A stretch of 64,000 nucleotides of DNA, from positions 317,002 to 381,001 of the forward strand of contig JXTC01000299.1 of NCBI GenBank assembly GCA_002914845.1. The letters run 5' to 3'. Positions within the stretch are counted from its first letter, which is position 1. Each line of letters starts with the position of its first letter. This DNA is from Trema orientale. Lineage: Eukaryota > Streptophyta > Magnoliopsida > Rosales > Cannabaceae. Under the pieces are notes generated by a model, which was given only the letters and a program-made list of their open reading frames with translations, searched no databases and was not told the origin of the DNA. This document shows positions 32,345-45,133 of the stretch, one piece after another. The translations under genes were made by a program, and so were the position numbers.

Positions 32345-33540
32345 TCAAAAGAGAAATTCGGATGAATATGCATAATAACCTCCGTAATTTGAGGCATATC
32401 CTCTCCAAATAAAACCTCTAAAAAATATGCATGACTAAAATACCCCTTAAAAAATGTGCTCTCTTGTCCTCTCTATCCATCGTTGCTCTCTCTTGCAGAT
32501 TAAAATACCCTTTAACCTCACCTCTCTGCTCTGCTCTCATCTCTCTCGCATCCTAGCTCAACCTCTCGTGGTTATCTCTCTCTCTACTGCGCTTTGTCTT
32601 TCTGTTCTCTCTTTCAAACGGTCTCGCAAAAGCAGTCTTTATTTCTCTCTCCCTCGCTCCCCTCTCTTTCTCATTCTCTCTCAACCTTAGCTCATCTCCA
32701 GATTTTTTTCATCAGTTCTGATAACCTTTCGATGGTATTACGATGAGTGTTCAATGACGATACATATTATCTTTTCGATATATATTTAATGACATTGGTT
32801 TTTGATGATTCTCGATGGAATTCGAGGATGCCTCGATGGATTTTCGACGGTATTCGACGGAGTTTCGACAATGGCCCTTCAACAATATTTCGATGGTCCC
32901 TCGATGCCGTTTTGATAGTTTTCTGATAACTTTGTTTTTCGAGGTCGAGAATGGCGGTATTTCGATGGTTATTCTGTCGAACTTCGACGATGTTTCGATT
33001 GACAGTGTTTCAACGGAGTTTCAACAACATTTCGATGACCCTTGGATGGATTTTCGATGGATTTTCTGATTTTCTTTTGATCCCACCGTTTTTTGTTCCT
33101 TCGAAGGTTTCCCGGTGTTTCATCGTTCTTAAATCCACTTATTTTAGATTTTTAGTCATATTCTCATAGGTTTCTATGTATCTAAATTTTTTATATCAAT
33201 TTGTTGAGAATAGATTTTTAAATTATAACTAATCCTATTATATAACTGAGATCGTCCCATTGGATTTGAAGCTCCCATCATTTGTAGTCATGGTGAAAAC
33301 AAAGCAAGCGAAAACAACAGGTTCAATCTTGGCTTTTTTTTTTTTGTTGAATGAAAGCTTTCAACGAGAGAAAAACTTAGAATGAGTCCTTAGGCATAGA
33401 GATATGGTCAAAAATATTAAAGGTATTTTAGTCACTTCAAATAGATATATGCATATTTTTTAAACATTTATTAAACAGAGAACATACCCTAAATTTCACA
33501 TATTTTTGTGCATATTTAACCTAATTTCTCCTTCAAAATT
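32345..33540. mobile_element. Element with terminal inverted repeats of about 100 bp and TTCGATGG-type internal repeats
   Basis: The left end (gagaaattcggatgaatatgc at about 32351, then 'aaaaaatatgcatgactaaaatacc' near 32411-32442) matches the reverse complement of the right end (about 33425-33530). Long inverted repeats fit a Mutator-like element. Inside lies a CT-rich leader-like stretch (32450-32690), then many degenerate TTCGATGG / TTCGACGG units (32800-33070). The open frames there reflect the repeat and have no known domain. No transposase and no clear 9-bp duplication were found. Confidence 0.5.
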
Positions 33541-33884
33541 CTTAAGCAAAAATGAAAATAATATTCTTTTTGAAAAATATATATAAAACAACAACAAATT
33601 TATATCAAACACGACATATATATTGGTTCTAGAGACATCAAATTAGGATGAAAATCGGATATATCATTTCTTCATTAAATTAAAGGGTTAATCATATTTC
33701 TAGCCCTTCAAGAATAACCCATATTTCACTTTGGTTCCTAAATTTTCAAATATCATGCTCTTAGGATCCTAAATCATGTCCCCTTAATTTATAACATGGG
33801 AACCAATTTCAAATTTGAAATTTGAAGTATTTTCCAACGATTAAAAATAAATTTAAACTTTAATTTAAAGGGATAATTTTGCTT

Positions 33885-34240
33885 TTGCCCCTCAATTATA
33901 GGGTGAGTTCCAATTTGGCCATTGAATTTTGAAGTGTCTCAATTTTGGCCCCAAGGTATAAATTTGCCTCAGTTCCAATTTTGACTATTAAATTATATTT
34001 TTGTCATAATTTTGGCCCTAAATAATATTTTTTGTGACGCAACTTTGGCCTCTAAACTATTATTAGTTATTGAAAAAAAAATAAATAAATAAACAACCAA
34101 AAACATAGTTCAAGGACCATAACTGAACATTTGAGAGTTTACATGGACCAAAATTGAGATAGAAATGTAGTTCTAGAACATCAACTAACATTTTCAGGAG
34201 TCGGGAGAATTTTGGAACTGACCCTACAGTTCCCAAAAGT
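33885..34240. mobile_element. Inverted-repeat MITE-like element (copy B) upstream of the zinc-finger gene
   Basis: Ends are 'agggtgagttccaatttgg' and, on the other strand, 'agggtcagttccaaaatt'. Internal phrases ('caattttggccc', 'caactttggcc', 'catggacc') match the copy at 10156-10484. It ends about 160 bp before the first ATG of the zinc-finger gene, so it lies in the presumed promoter. Confidence 0.6.
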
Positions 34241-34397
34241 GAAATTAACGAACTAACGACATAAATCTATTTTGAAAAGAAAAACGACATGATCATTTGT
34301 TGTCGTTTTTAACAAACTACACCGGTCTCAAAACTAAACGACACGTCGCAAATCTAGGAAAATAAACCACATGTAGTTTATGTACTAGTATGAGACC

Positions 34398-36349
34398 ATG
34401 AACTTTTTAGAGAACTGCAGCTCCAAGCCTTCAACTTCAACTTCAACATACCGGGTAGCTGCCATGGCGGTTCGTGCTTTGCAGAGACGATTGGGTTTAT
34501 TCTTACGCTCTAACCCTCCTCCTCAGGCTCAGGCCCAGGCCCATCTTCGTAAAGGTGTGCTTCCTACACTTTTTTCCTTGACGGTTACAAAATCTTGGGG
34601 GTTTTTTTTTTTTCTTTTTATTGAAAAATTATTAAATTTGCTGGGTTGTTGCTTAATGTTAGAGAATGTTTGTTTTTCTTGATAAATTTGCCTTATATAG
34701 TATTTGGATATGTCCTTATATCATAAAGTTCTTCAAATTTGAGTTCAAAACGATTGTTTTATTGGCTTTTGTTTAGTATCAGCGGGAGAAAAAAATTAAA
34801 AAAACGAATTTGTGGGGTTCAATATTTCTGGGTCTTTTGAATAGGGAAAAGATTAGAAGGAAATGATAATACCCAATTGGATTGTTTCAATCAGTTAGGA
34901 CATACTTTATTGAGGTCATTTTTTTATTCTTATTTCATATACTTAATATTTGAAACTCAGTGCAAGTGAAAAATCTGGGCAGTTCTGTTTTATTTCAGTG
35001 ATGAGTGTGTCCATAAGGCATTTTCTTAGAACAGCTTAGATGCCTTCATGAAGTTTCTCTTGGTTTTCTTGCAGGGCAAGACAAAATACTAGTGAGGATA
35101 TTTCTCTCCCTCTTTTTGTTTTTTATTTTTTATTTTTTATGGTTTAAATTTATATTTCAGTGGTTAAGGTTTATTGGTCTGTTCTGAAAAATAAATTTAT
35201 ATATTTCATTTAGGCATGAATGCATGAGTCAGTAACTTCCCTGCTGAGTAGATTGCTTTCCTAAGGTTTTTTCTCACTTCATTGTTTTTCCCACGAAGAA
35301 ATTTCTGTTTAGCTGAGTAGAAGTTGAGATTGAAGTTGCTAACTCCGATTTTGGTAGCGACTGAACTCTTTCCCTTGGCAGGTTGTAAAGTTGTTGTCTT
35401 CACATCATTTCATTTAGTTTGTCTATATGAAAGATGAAAACAAAGTTTAATTTACTTACTAGGATCATTACCAAGTCTCTTACATAGTTATGGTTGAATC
35501 TTGTAGGACACTTTGGTTATGCACAGACTGTATAGGCATAAAAAAATTTTATGCCTGTTTGAACTTTGAACTTATGGATGTGAACTGCAAAGAGAAGTTT
35601 TACTGGTTTAGACAATGAATTATTGTGTTGCAAATGAACATTTTGTGATATTTCAAAGGTCGTTTTGTTGATAGTCATCCCTGACCGTCATTCTTTTCAT
35701 CCTACTCTTTGGTTCTATGCATAATGACCTTGTTGATCGAGCTTATCTGGTTGGTCTCCTGCTTTAACTCAGTGTAGGCAATGTAACTTTCACTCGATGC
35801 CCTTTTTGTTTTTCACCTTTTTTCCATTTGAATGAATATAAATTATTGCTTACAGATCCCTGTTGGCAATTTGTTCCTTCTTCAACCGCCTTCTTCAACC
35901 AATATGGATTTTGTAAAAGAGGGATTCAATCGCAAAAAGAGCCAATCAGCCATGGTGATGAAGATTTGGGAAACCAGGATTCTGGCTGTGTGAAGCCTTA
36001 TCGTGATTTGGCTAATGAACCCTCCCAAATAGAAAGTGGTAGAGTGGAGTATTCCGCTGCGTCCAACTTGAGAACATCTTCAAGGCATGACCTTGCCATG
36101 ATATTCACTTGCAAGGTCTGCGAAACGAGGTCTGTCAAGACTGTCTGCCGTGAATCATATGAGAAAGGTGTGGTGGTGGCGCGTTGTGGCGGATGCAATA
36201 ATCTCCACCTGATTGCAGATCATCTCGGTTGGTTTGGAGAACCGGGAAGTGTGGAAGACTTCCTCACTGCTCGTGGGGAGGAAGTGAAGAAGGGAAATAC
36301 TGATACCTTGAGTCTGACTCTTGAAGATTTAGCTGGGAAGAAATCTTGA
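34398..36349 (+). CDS. DNL-type (Zim17/Hep1-like) zinc-finger protein, organellar Hsp70 escort
   Basis: Two exons, 34398-34554 and 35856-36349, join in phase 1 across a GT-AG intron (AAAG/GTGTGC and TTACAG/AT) to give 216 residues. An alternative in-frame Met at 34464 (MAVRALQRRLGLFL) would give 194 and a more typical targeting start rich in Arg. The conserved domain begins near residue 130 with CKVC (138-141) and CGGC (163-166), the two zinc-binding pairs, followed by NNLHLIADHLGWF. The signature tripeptide is DHL (174-176) here instead of DNL. Members of this family keep mitochondrial or plastid Hsp70 soluble and active. The targeting prediction is inferred from the N-terminus; mitochondrion or plastid cannot be decided. 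Exon 1 is supported by frame and leader character only. Confidence 0.85.
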
Positions 36350-37174
36350 AAATGTAAAAATTTTGATTGTTGAATATTTTTGGAGTAACTAAATTGTATC
36401 ACAAATTTGTAAAACTGATTTTATTCCAAACGTAAATTTCATGTTGTCCACAAAGGAGGCTGGAAAGGGATGTTTGATTGTGTTAGCATGAAACTCTCTT
36501 TTTGTTATAGCTTCAGCTTCAATTTGGAAAATTAGCAGGGAATTTTTGTTCTTTATGTGAAATTGTTGTACCTATGTTTGTTTGTTTTTCTTTTATTATT
36601 ATTATTATGTTTTTGAAAGAAGTCTCTTGGCTATTTTTAATATCTAAAGAATTAAGGACTGGATTATAAACGACGGTCTTTAATTCATTACTGTGTATAT
36701 ATATATATATTTTAATTTTTGGTTTTCAAGGTAAAAACATAAAACAAAGTATGTAAAGAATATGGGTTAAGTAGCCAAATGCAAATTTTTGAGGAATATA
36801 AATCAAAGTTAACAGTGGTTTTTTTCACTCTTCAACTAAGGTTAGTTCATTTCCTAAATGATTGTCTAAAGTAACTAAGTCTAATAATGTACGATAGTCT
36901 CAGTAGACAAATATACAGAGGTTGATGTACTTTATAGCGACGCCATGCTCAATGTATAACCTGGGTACATGGAGTGATTACTATATTGATGTTGTATGCG
37001 TGACGATGTACAACATGGAATATTCATGTGCAGAGATGTATTTGGTTTTGGTTATTGACAGAAATCTTATCACTTTTAGCTGTCGATTTTTTTTTTTTCC
37101 TTAAACAGGATGGGGGATAATTATAACACAAAATAAATTTCCTTTTCAGGAAAAAAAGGGTATACATTAGAGTG
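36350..37174. other. Intergenic DNA downstream of the zinc-finger gene
   Basis: AT-rich sequence with an (ATT)n tract near 36594 and a TA run near 36695. No exon or element terminus was recognised. Confidence 0.5.
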
Positions 37175-39233
37175 AAGAACTGAGTCTTGAAAGAGCTTGC
37201 CGTGAAGATTGTTTGGAGTTGCTGAATATTTTCTCTTGTTATGAAAGAGCATCGGGTCAAAAGATTAATTTTGACAAATCTGCCATCACTTTCAGCCCTA
37301 ATGTGGTAGATAATGTTAAAATGAATCTTCAATGCATGTTTGGAATAGTTGGTGTGAAATCCCATGATTCTTACCTGGGTCTTCCCTCAGTAGTGGGTAG
37401 GAATAAGAAGAAAACTTTTGCTTCAATAAAGGAGAAGGTATGGAAAAGAGTCCAAAGTTGGAAGCGGGGTTTGTTCTCAGTTGGTGGGAGAGAGATTTTA
37501 GTGAAAGCTGTTCTTCAGGCAATTCCCAGTTATTTGATGAGTACTTTTAAGGTACCAATTACTCTTTGTAACGAGTTGAAGTCTATTATTTTACGCTTTT
37601 GGTGGGGTAGTATCCATGGGGAAAAGAAAGTTGCATGGGTCAGATGGGATCAAGTTTGTTTACCAAAAATTTTTGGAGGTCTAAGTTTCCGAGATTTCCA
37701 ACTTTTTAATCAAGCGTTGGTTGGTAAACAAGCTTGGCGGTTGTTAAATAATCCTTCGTCGTTAGCAACGAGGATTCTAAAGGATAAATAATTCCCTAAT
37801 GGATCTTTTCTTTCAGCTCGAGATAAAAGAGGCTCATCGTATTTGTGGAAGAGCATCTTATGGGGTCGAGAGGTGGTTAATAGAGGTGTTCGATGGAGAA
37901 TTGGGTCAGGCTCTATGGTGCGGATTTTTGAAGACCCTTGGCTCCCTCGCCAGTGACTTTTAGACCTGTTTCTACACACTCTTGTGAAGTTAATCGTGTT
38001 CGAGATTTGTTCACTATGTCGGGTAGCTGGGACATGTCCAAGATTAATTGGAATTTCCTTCCCATTGATAGAGAAGTTATTTTCTCTATTCCGCTGAGCA
38101 TTTCGGCCAGAGAAGATCGTCTCATTTGGCATTTCCATTCTTCTGGATCTTACTCTGTGAAAAGCGGATATCATCTTCTTCTAAATGATCGAATCTACCA
38201 GGTAGGATCGAGCTCATCTATCATGTTTAAATGGTGGAGAACATTATAGAAATTACTTGTAGCCCCTAAGATTCGTATTTTCATTTAGAGGGTTTTTCAC
38301 CATGCACTACCTAATTGTGACAATCTAATCCGAAGGAAGGTGGATATTAATCCGAAGTGTGTTCGATACTTGAACCCCTATGAGGATCTATCTCATGCTT
38401 TGTTTCATTGTCCGCATAGTAAGAATGTATGGAGGCTAGCAAACTTTTGGGGAGTAATCAAATCCTTAGCTGACTATCAAACCCGAGATGTGTTATTGGG
38501 GATTTTTTGGAGTTTGGATAAGGCCAATTTTGAGCATTTTGTTGTCATTCTTTGGAGTATTTGGTTCGAGCGTAACCGAGTTTTGCATGAGCAGAATTGT
38601 AGAGATCCTTCCCTTGTTCTTGAATCAGCAACTCAAACTTTCTTTGATTATCAAAGAGTAGGAAGAGTTGACGAGCATATGCATACTACTCCTTCCCCAA
38701 GACATTGGAAGCTTCCGAGTGTTGGCCGGGTGAAGATGAACACTGATGCGGCTGTGAGACCAGGCGAAGGTTATGTGGGTCTTGGTGGTGTCCTTAGAGA
38801 TAATCTGGGGAGTGTCCTTGCTTGTTTTGCTGTCTGGTATAAGGGTTGTTTATCGGTGGAGAATAGTGAATTGTTAGCAATTCGGGAGGGGATGTTGTTT
38901 GCTACCCGTTATGGTTTAGTTGTGAATGAAGTGGAGTGTGATGCTTTAAGGGTGGTGCAATGTCTTAATAGAATGGATCCCTTGGCCGAAAACGTCTTGT
39001 TAGTCCAGGATGTTCAAACCTTGTTGGTTAATGCTGGTTGTGGTACCTATCACTATATTCCTCGTCAAGGGAATTCGGTGGCCCATTCACTAGCTAGTTT
39101 CACTTTTTCTGTTTCCAGTTCTATTTACTGGTTTGATTGTATTCCTTTGTTTATCTCTCATCCTGTCATGTTTGATTTAAGTGAATAAATTTTTCTTTGC
39201 CCGTTTTTGCTGGCAGTTTGCTTCAAAAAAAAA
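37175..39233 (+). pseudogene. 5'-truncated LINE (non-LTR retrotransposon) ORF2 remnant
   Basis: The remnant starts inside reverse transcriptase (CYERASGQKINFDKSAITFS), continues through the SYLGLPSVVGRNKK region and the SVGGREILVKAVLQAIPSY thumb segment, then a zinc-binding RT domain ('DRLIWHFHSSGSYSVKSGYH', 'HALFHCPHSKNVW'). It ends with a plant-type RNase H (residues NTDAA, NSELLAIREG and VECDA carry the acidic positions; the end is HYIPRQGNSVAHSLA). Stops at 37789, 38247 and 38287 and a frame change near 37945 inactivate it. A short A run at 39225-39233 marks the 3' end. Truncation at the 5' end is the normal outcome of incomplete target-primed reverse transcription. Confidence 0.88.
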
Positions 39234-39394
39234 TATGTATATATACTTATTATGGGGTTCATACAGAAATACATGTCCAAAGTCCAAAAAATTAAAAAGT
39301 CACAGATGATCTATCGGATTGGTTAGCTCATGAAACATGACTAGTTGTCTCGTGTAACCCAAAATGTTTCCTCAAGTATCTCTTTAAGTGGTGA

Positions 39395-39815
39395 AAAGTG
39401 TTATCCCCGTTTGTTTCAACCATTCCATTCCATTGGAATGAAAAATCCATTTGAATGTGTGTTTATTTCAATAATTCAGTTTTTCCATTCAAATGATCTT
39501 TTAGAATGTGTGTTTGTTTCAACAATTCAGTTTTTCCATTCAAATGGTCCATCCAAAAAGTTAACCATTGGAATGGTTTTTTTGTGTCTTGAATGAGAAT
39601 GGAGAGGAGGAGGTGTTTTTGAATGGTCCATTCCAATGCTCCCATTCTAATTACAACACATTCCACTATTTTTTTCATTCAAATGTCTCCCATTCCAATT
39701 ATAAGTTGGGCCCGTTTGGTTCGCCTATTTGAATGTGTATATTTGAATAGAAATTGTAGAATGTGTTATAATTGGAATGGGAGACATTTGAATGGAAAAA
39801 ATAGTGGAATGTATA
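39395..39815. repeat. ATTCCA / GAATGTG-rich repeat block, MITE-like
   Basis: The phrases 'gaatgtgtgtttgtttcaa', 'caattcagtttttccattcaaatg' and 'cccgtttg.ttc' recur in both orientations, so the block can fold on itself: 'ataattggaatgggagacat' near 39770 is the reverse complement of 'tgtctcccattccaattat' near 39685. The design resembles a MITE, but ends and target duplication were not resolved. Confidence 0.5.
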
Positions 39816-39991
39816 TTTATTTTTCTTAACCGAATCATAATTTAAAATAAAAAAAAAAGAGATCATCAAAGGTTTTTCTCTTTTTCTTTTTCCAGAAATT
39901 TATCACATAAAATCAAAATTTCTCATAATTATGTCGTTCAAGTGCATCATTTTCAGAATTTGTTGACAAAATTTAATAATATATTTTCTAT

Positions 39992-40017
39992 TATATATAT
40001 ATATATATATATATATT
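39992..40017. repeat. TA microsatellite
   Basis: About 12 TA units. The surrounding stretch up to 41187 is AT-rich and shows no gene before the promoter of the GET3-like gene. Confidence 0.9.
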
Positions 40018-41187
40018 TACTAACTGGAAAAATCTTTATAAAAAGTTGTCATAAAAAAATTCAATTTGTGAGAAAAAAGAACTAATTAATTTTATGACCT
40101 TCCTCGAACCTTACTTTTAAAATCTGACCTTTTTTTTATTCTTATTTTTCTTTTTATTTTTTTGCTAGCATGGCATGAAAAACCCTAGAATACCTCCAGT
40201 CGAACACTCGATTGGTCCAGTCGGACCCAATTGGGTCCAGTCGAGTGTGTCAACGTAGTCGAGTTCGACTGGCCGATTGAGTTTGGTAGAAATTTCAGCC
40301 GAATCACGATTTTTAGGCAAGAAAATCGCAATTTCAGGCTTGAAATCCCTATTTTCATGCTTGAATCGATTAAATCTTCCAATAATTAAAAATCTAGACT
40401 ATAAACATGATTTTATCTTTCCCAAAGATCAAATCTTGATTTTTTAAGAAAAATTTGTGATAATTTTGAAGTTTTTGGGGAAAAAGCATCATTGGGAGCA
40501 TAAAAATTTCATTAAAGAGGAAGTTACTACACTAATTTTCACTTTTAAAAGATTATGGTCCCAAAAAAAAATTATCATTTAAGGTTAGATTACTAACGTG
40601 AAAATTAGGCCTTGTACGACCTTTTTAGAAAAAATAAAATTGAAAAATATGGTGGACTGTGTTTTTTTATATTTGGTACGATTTTTATTAGAAAAATACT
40701 ATTTTTAGAAAATATTTAGAAAATGCCACTTTTTAAAATAGTAACTAATAACCGGTAACTAATTTTTAGATTCTGCTAACTAGTAACCAAAGATATTTAT
40801 AACTGATATATAACTGAAGTTTTTAGTTTTCAGAAACTGTAACTAGTAGTTATTTTAAAAGTAATATTTTTCTAAAAATTATTAAAAGTGATATTTTTTT
40901 AATAAAAATCATACGGAGATTAAAGAAAAAAAGAACCTAATCTCCGTATTTTTTTAATTCCTTTTGGTTTTTATACGTGAAAGTGTTAGAAACCAAAATA
41001 TAAAAACCAAAAAGGTATAATAAGGCCTTGAAGTGGGTTACTGTTTGATGGCCCGGGCGGGCAGTTTACTCAAGCCCAATCTCAATCGGAATCCTCCGAG
41101 GCCTGAGCTATATGCACACCGTCTCTGCGTCTCAGCTCTCAAAGCGTTTCATTTGGTTGCTCTGCTTTGCTTGCTCAGCAGAAAACT

Positions 41188-44100
41188 ATGGCTACTTCCT
41201 GTGCAACGTCTACTTTTTCACCTCTTCTTAACAAATTAACAGGAAGAAACTCCATGGCTATGGTGGGTTTACTCTCTTATGCACCCAAAACCCTCACACC
41301 TTTTTCTCTCACCAAAAGCTTCAGCTTTGTATCCCTCTCCACAGCCAGGAAGCCTCTTAAAAAGCCATTTCAAGGTGATTACTTCACTTCCAGATCTTTT
41401 GGATTATGATTCCTTATATGGGTCTGGTCAATTTTGAGTCCTTGAACTGACTTTTATGTCTTTTTTTAAAAGCAATAGTGAAAGTTTTCATAGAGGCTAT
41501 TGTTTTGGTGCTCAGTTTTAGAGTTTCATTCAGTGTGGAATTTGATTATTTTAGTGGGTGTCTAAAAGTCCCTAATTAGATATTTTTAGGAATAAAATAA
41601 AAAATAAAAAACTTGTTGTAGTTGGTTTATCTTTTGATGAAAGTGGTTGAGCTTGGTAAGGAGAAAAGAAACTGATTGAAACAATATGTTCATCTGTTGT
41701 TACTTGTTTTCACTTAATTTTGGATTTAAAGATAGGGATGAAGCATATGATGTGAGTCATCAGTGGACTCCGCAATTGAATCTCTTTTGTACTATCTTTG
41801 GTCAGTGAGATCAGTGGCTGCACCTACTGAAGCGGTTGCCGGGTTTGATGACATGGTCTCCGGAACCAAAAGGAAGTACTACATGTTAGGTGGGAAGGGA
41901 GGTGTAGGAAAGACAAGTTGTGCTGCTTCACTTGCTGTAAAATTTGCGAACAGCGGCCATCCTACACTGGTTGTTTCGACTGATCCAGCTCATTCCTTGA
42001 GTGATTCCTTTGCTCAGGTTTAAAGGCGATTCCTTTTGGTTAATATTGTTGAAGTGTTTGTCTTACTTACAGTCATAAATAGATTGAACATACTTATGTA
42101 TATATTCATACATTTGTATTTTCTTGTCATTTCCCACTATAGGATTTGACTGGGGGAACGTTGGTACCAGTTGAGGGACCTGATTCTCCACTTTTCGCTC
42201 TGGAGGTATATGGAGTTTGCTTCGTGTGAGAAATAATTTGAATCTTCGTCATGTTGGTCCAATGCTGCAAGTACTCAGATAGATGATCAGTATTCTGATG
42301 CGCTAAAGTCTAATGATACTGTTCTTGTGATGATTTTCTAATTTAATGTACTTAGTAAGTTAAATGGATAGTTGTACCGCAGATAAACCCTGAGAAGGCT
42401 AGGGAAGAATTTCGGACTACAGCTCAGAAAAATGGTGGAACTGGGGTCAAAGATTTCATGGATGGTATGGGTCTTGGGATGCTTGCAGAACAGGTAAAGC
42501 CTTTCCTAAGGATATTGGCCTGTAATTCGAGAATTATTGTTCTTGTGTTCAAACTACTATTACGGTGTCTAATCATGTTTTTAAAAGCTTAATAATATAA
42601 TGTCAACTGCCTTAACTAATATTCTATTCAGAGATACCAAGTCAAATAGTAGTGTAGAATGGGCATTTGAAACTGAATTGCCCCATGCTTGTTAATAATC
42701 CCAGTATCCTCTATATCTGTACTAAACATACAAGGGAAAACTTATTGCATGTTAATTGCTTTCCCGTACGAAATCTTTGCTTCTCTTTCTAACCGGGGTA
42801 TATTTTTCGATTATTACAATAAAGTTAGGAGAGCTCAAACTGGGAGAACTACTAGACACACCTCCTCCTGGTCTGGATGAAGCTATTGCAATTTCGAAGG
42901 TATAAATGTCTCCCCTAGTTTTGCTTGCAACATTGTACATTGCATGTCTTTACTGTAATTTCTCTCTTTGTTAACTTTTTTAAGTCTATCTCCAGGTGAT
43001 ACAATTTCTCGAATCACAAGAATACAGCATGTTTACTCGCATAGTTTTTGATACTGCACCTACTGTGAGTATTTAAACATGTACAATGTCTTTGTTGCTT
43101 TAATTTTCAGCTTGTTAATTTGATGGTTTGCTGTAAATAGGGTCACACATTGCGGCTTCTGTCCTTGCCAGACTTCTTAGATCGATCAATAGGCAAAATA
43201 TTAAAGGTTAAATGTCCAGTTCTTATTCTTTTTTCGCAATGAATATTTCTTTCCCCTTTTTTCTACTCTTTCTCCCCTTCTTCCCACTCTTTTTTTTTTT
43301 CCAGAAAGATTCTTATGTTTTAACAATTCAAAAGAAACATCTGAACTTTTTTGCCTTCAACTGCTAGTGGTTTTTGGAATATTATTAACTTTTATCTTTA
43401 TTCTCATATTGTCTGTTACAGCTCAGAGAAAAGATAGCTTCAGCCACCTCAGCCATCAAATCTGTTTTTGGGCAAGAACAGCCCAAGGTGGATGCGGTAA
43501 GCTTGATGTCGTTGAAACTGCTATCATGTTCTGTTTTAAGGGAGTTTAATGACTATCTGACGTTAATCTGTGATGCAGGCCGACAAACTGGAGCGACTAA
43601 GGGAGAGGATGATTAAAGTGCGTGAACTTTTCCGGGACACTGATTCGACGGAGTTTGTTATAGTAACAATCCCCACGGTAATACCTTTAGAAACTTGTCC
43701 TGGTAATTGGTGTATTTGCTTGCTGTTGTTATTTCATCTGTTCTAATGTATACTCTAAATCCAGCTGGCGTGATTTATTATGTAGGATAACTTTGTCTCT
43801 TTAAAAAAAAGAAAAAAAAAGAAAAAACAGTTCTATTCATTTGGTATTGAAAAAGTATGCCTGCCTTTTTTCCTCCTCTTCTTGTGCGCTCACTGGAAAA
43901 AATCCTTATTCAAAAAGTTTGCTTAGAGTGTTCACTGTCAAATGACTTGTTTCTTCTTATTACTCATTGACATTTTGTTTGACATTTTAACCACAGGTGA
44001 TGGCGGTTAGTGAATCGTCAAGGCTGCATGCCTCTTTGAAGAAGGAAGACGTTCCTGTGAAAAGGTTAATTGTTAATCAGGTTCTTCCTCCATCTGCCTC

Positions 44101-44723
44101 AGATTGCAAGTTTTGTGCAATTAAAAGAAAGGTATTAATAATCTAATTGCTAGATTTTTCGTTTTTGGTGGGAACATTTTCCTTTTCCCTTGATAGGACA
44201 ATCTTGTCCTGAACAGTATAAAGTTAAAAGTGGAGACTCTATTGATGCATAATACCCAGTTTTATATATATATATATAGGATTTCCAAGATCTAATGGTT
44301 ACTATAATTTGAGTAGTTAGAAAAAAAATAAAAATAAATACTAATGTTTTTTTCTATTCACTTTTATTATAAAAAGACGTGTGTGACCAATTTTAATTAA
44401 GACAAAACAATATTTATAAATAGATAAAAAAAAAAAAAAACCTACGGGATTGGTGACCATATCGTTCCTTGATGAAGTTACTATTTTCCCACATTTAACA
44501 TCTTGAATTTTTTTCCCTCGGGGTAGAAACAAATAGAATAAAATAAGCATCAAGTACTTAAATCATTTTATTGAACTATTTTCAGGATCAGATGCGTGCT
44601 CTTGATATGATAAGGAGTGATCCAGAGCTCTCCAACTTGACATTGATCCAGGCACCATTAGTTGATGTAGAGATCAGAGGTGTTCCTGCTCTCAAATTTT
44701 TGGGTGACATTGTCTGGAAATAA
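41188..44723 (+). CDS. GET3B: Organellar GET3/ArsA-type ATPase (GET3B-like)
   Basis: Eleven exons: 41188-41374, 41806-42017, 42143-42205, 42383-42493, 42825-42899, 42996-43064, 43141-43206, 43422-43496, 43579-43677, 43997-44131 and 44586-44723. All introns are GT-AG, the frame is kept, and the product has 409 residues. Residues 1-62 are rich in Ser, Lys and Arg with few acids, as in a transit peptide. The deviant Walker A is GKGGVGKTS (about 92-100), switch I is TDPAHS (121-126) and switch II is DTAPTGHT (235-242). The CKFC pair (356-359) matches the zinc-binding CxxC of GET3 dimers. Cytosolic GET3 delivers tail-anchored proteins; the Arabidopsis GET3B and GET3C paralogues sit in plastid and mitochondrion. 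Similarity favours GET3B. The MATSC start is the first ATG in frame. Confidence 0.95.
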
Positions 44724-45133
44724 TTATATGTTCAATACAATCAACAATACAACTTTTTTTCTTTTCATAATTTTTACAATATAACATTTTTATTTATTTT
44801 TTCATTTTACAGTATAACATTTTCCTTTTACACTTAGCATCATATAAAAAAAAGTTGGGGAAAAAAACTAAACTAAATCAATTATCATATTCTTTAAAGT
44901 AGGTTATAATATGATTATAAATCATGTCATATCCTTTTATGTAAATTTTTGGTTTGAAAAAGCAAGTATAAATAGAAGTAGGATACGAAAACAATCACCA
45001 TTGATATGCTTCAAATTGTTTTTATTATTTTTATTTTTTTTCATATTTTGATATCCTACAGATCATAGCCTATAGCAAAACTTGCAATCAACAAACAATG
45101 AAAACAAGAACTGAAAAACAACGTTGTGACACC
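44724..45133. other. Convergent 3' region between the GET3-like and pectinesterase genes
   Basis: The two genes end tail to tail 410 bp apart. The spacer is AT-rich and must contain both 3' untranslated regions. No further feature was recognised. Confidence 0.6.

Noticed and set aside
32454..33169. Open frames rich in Phe, Ser and Asp
   Set aside because: They follow CT-rich and TTCGATGG repeat tracts inside an inverted-repeat element, so openness is explained by the repeat.
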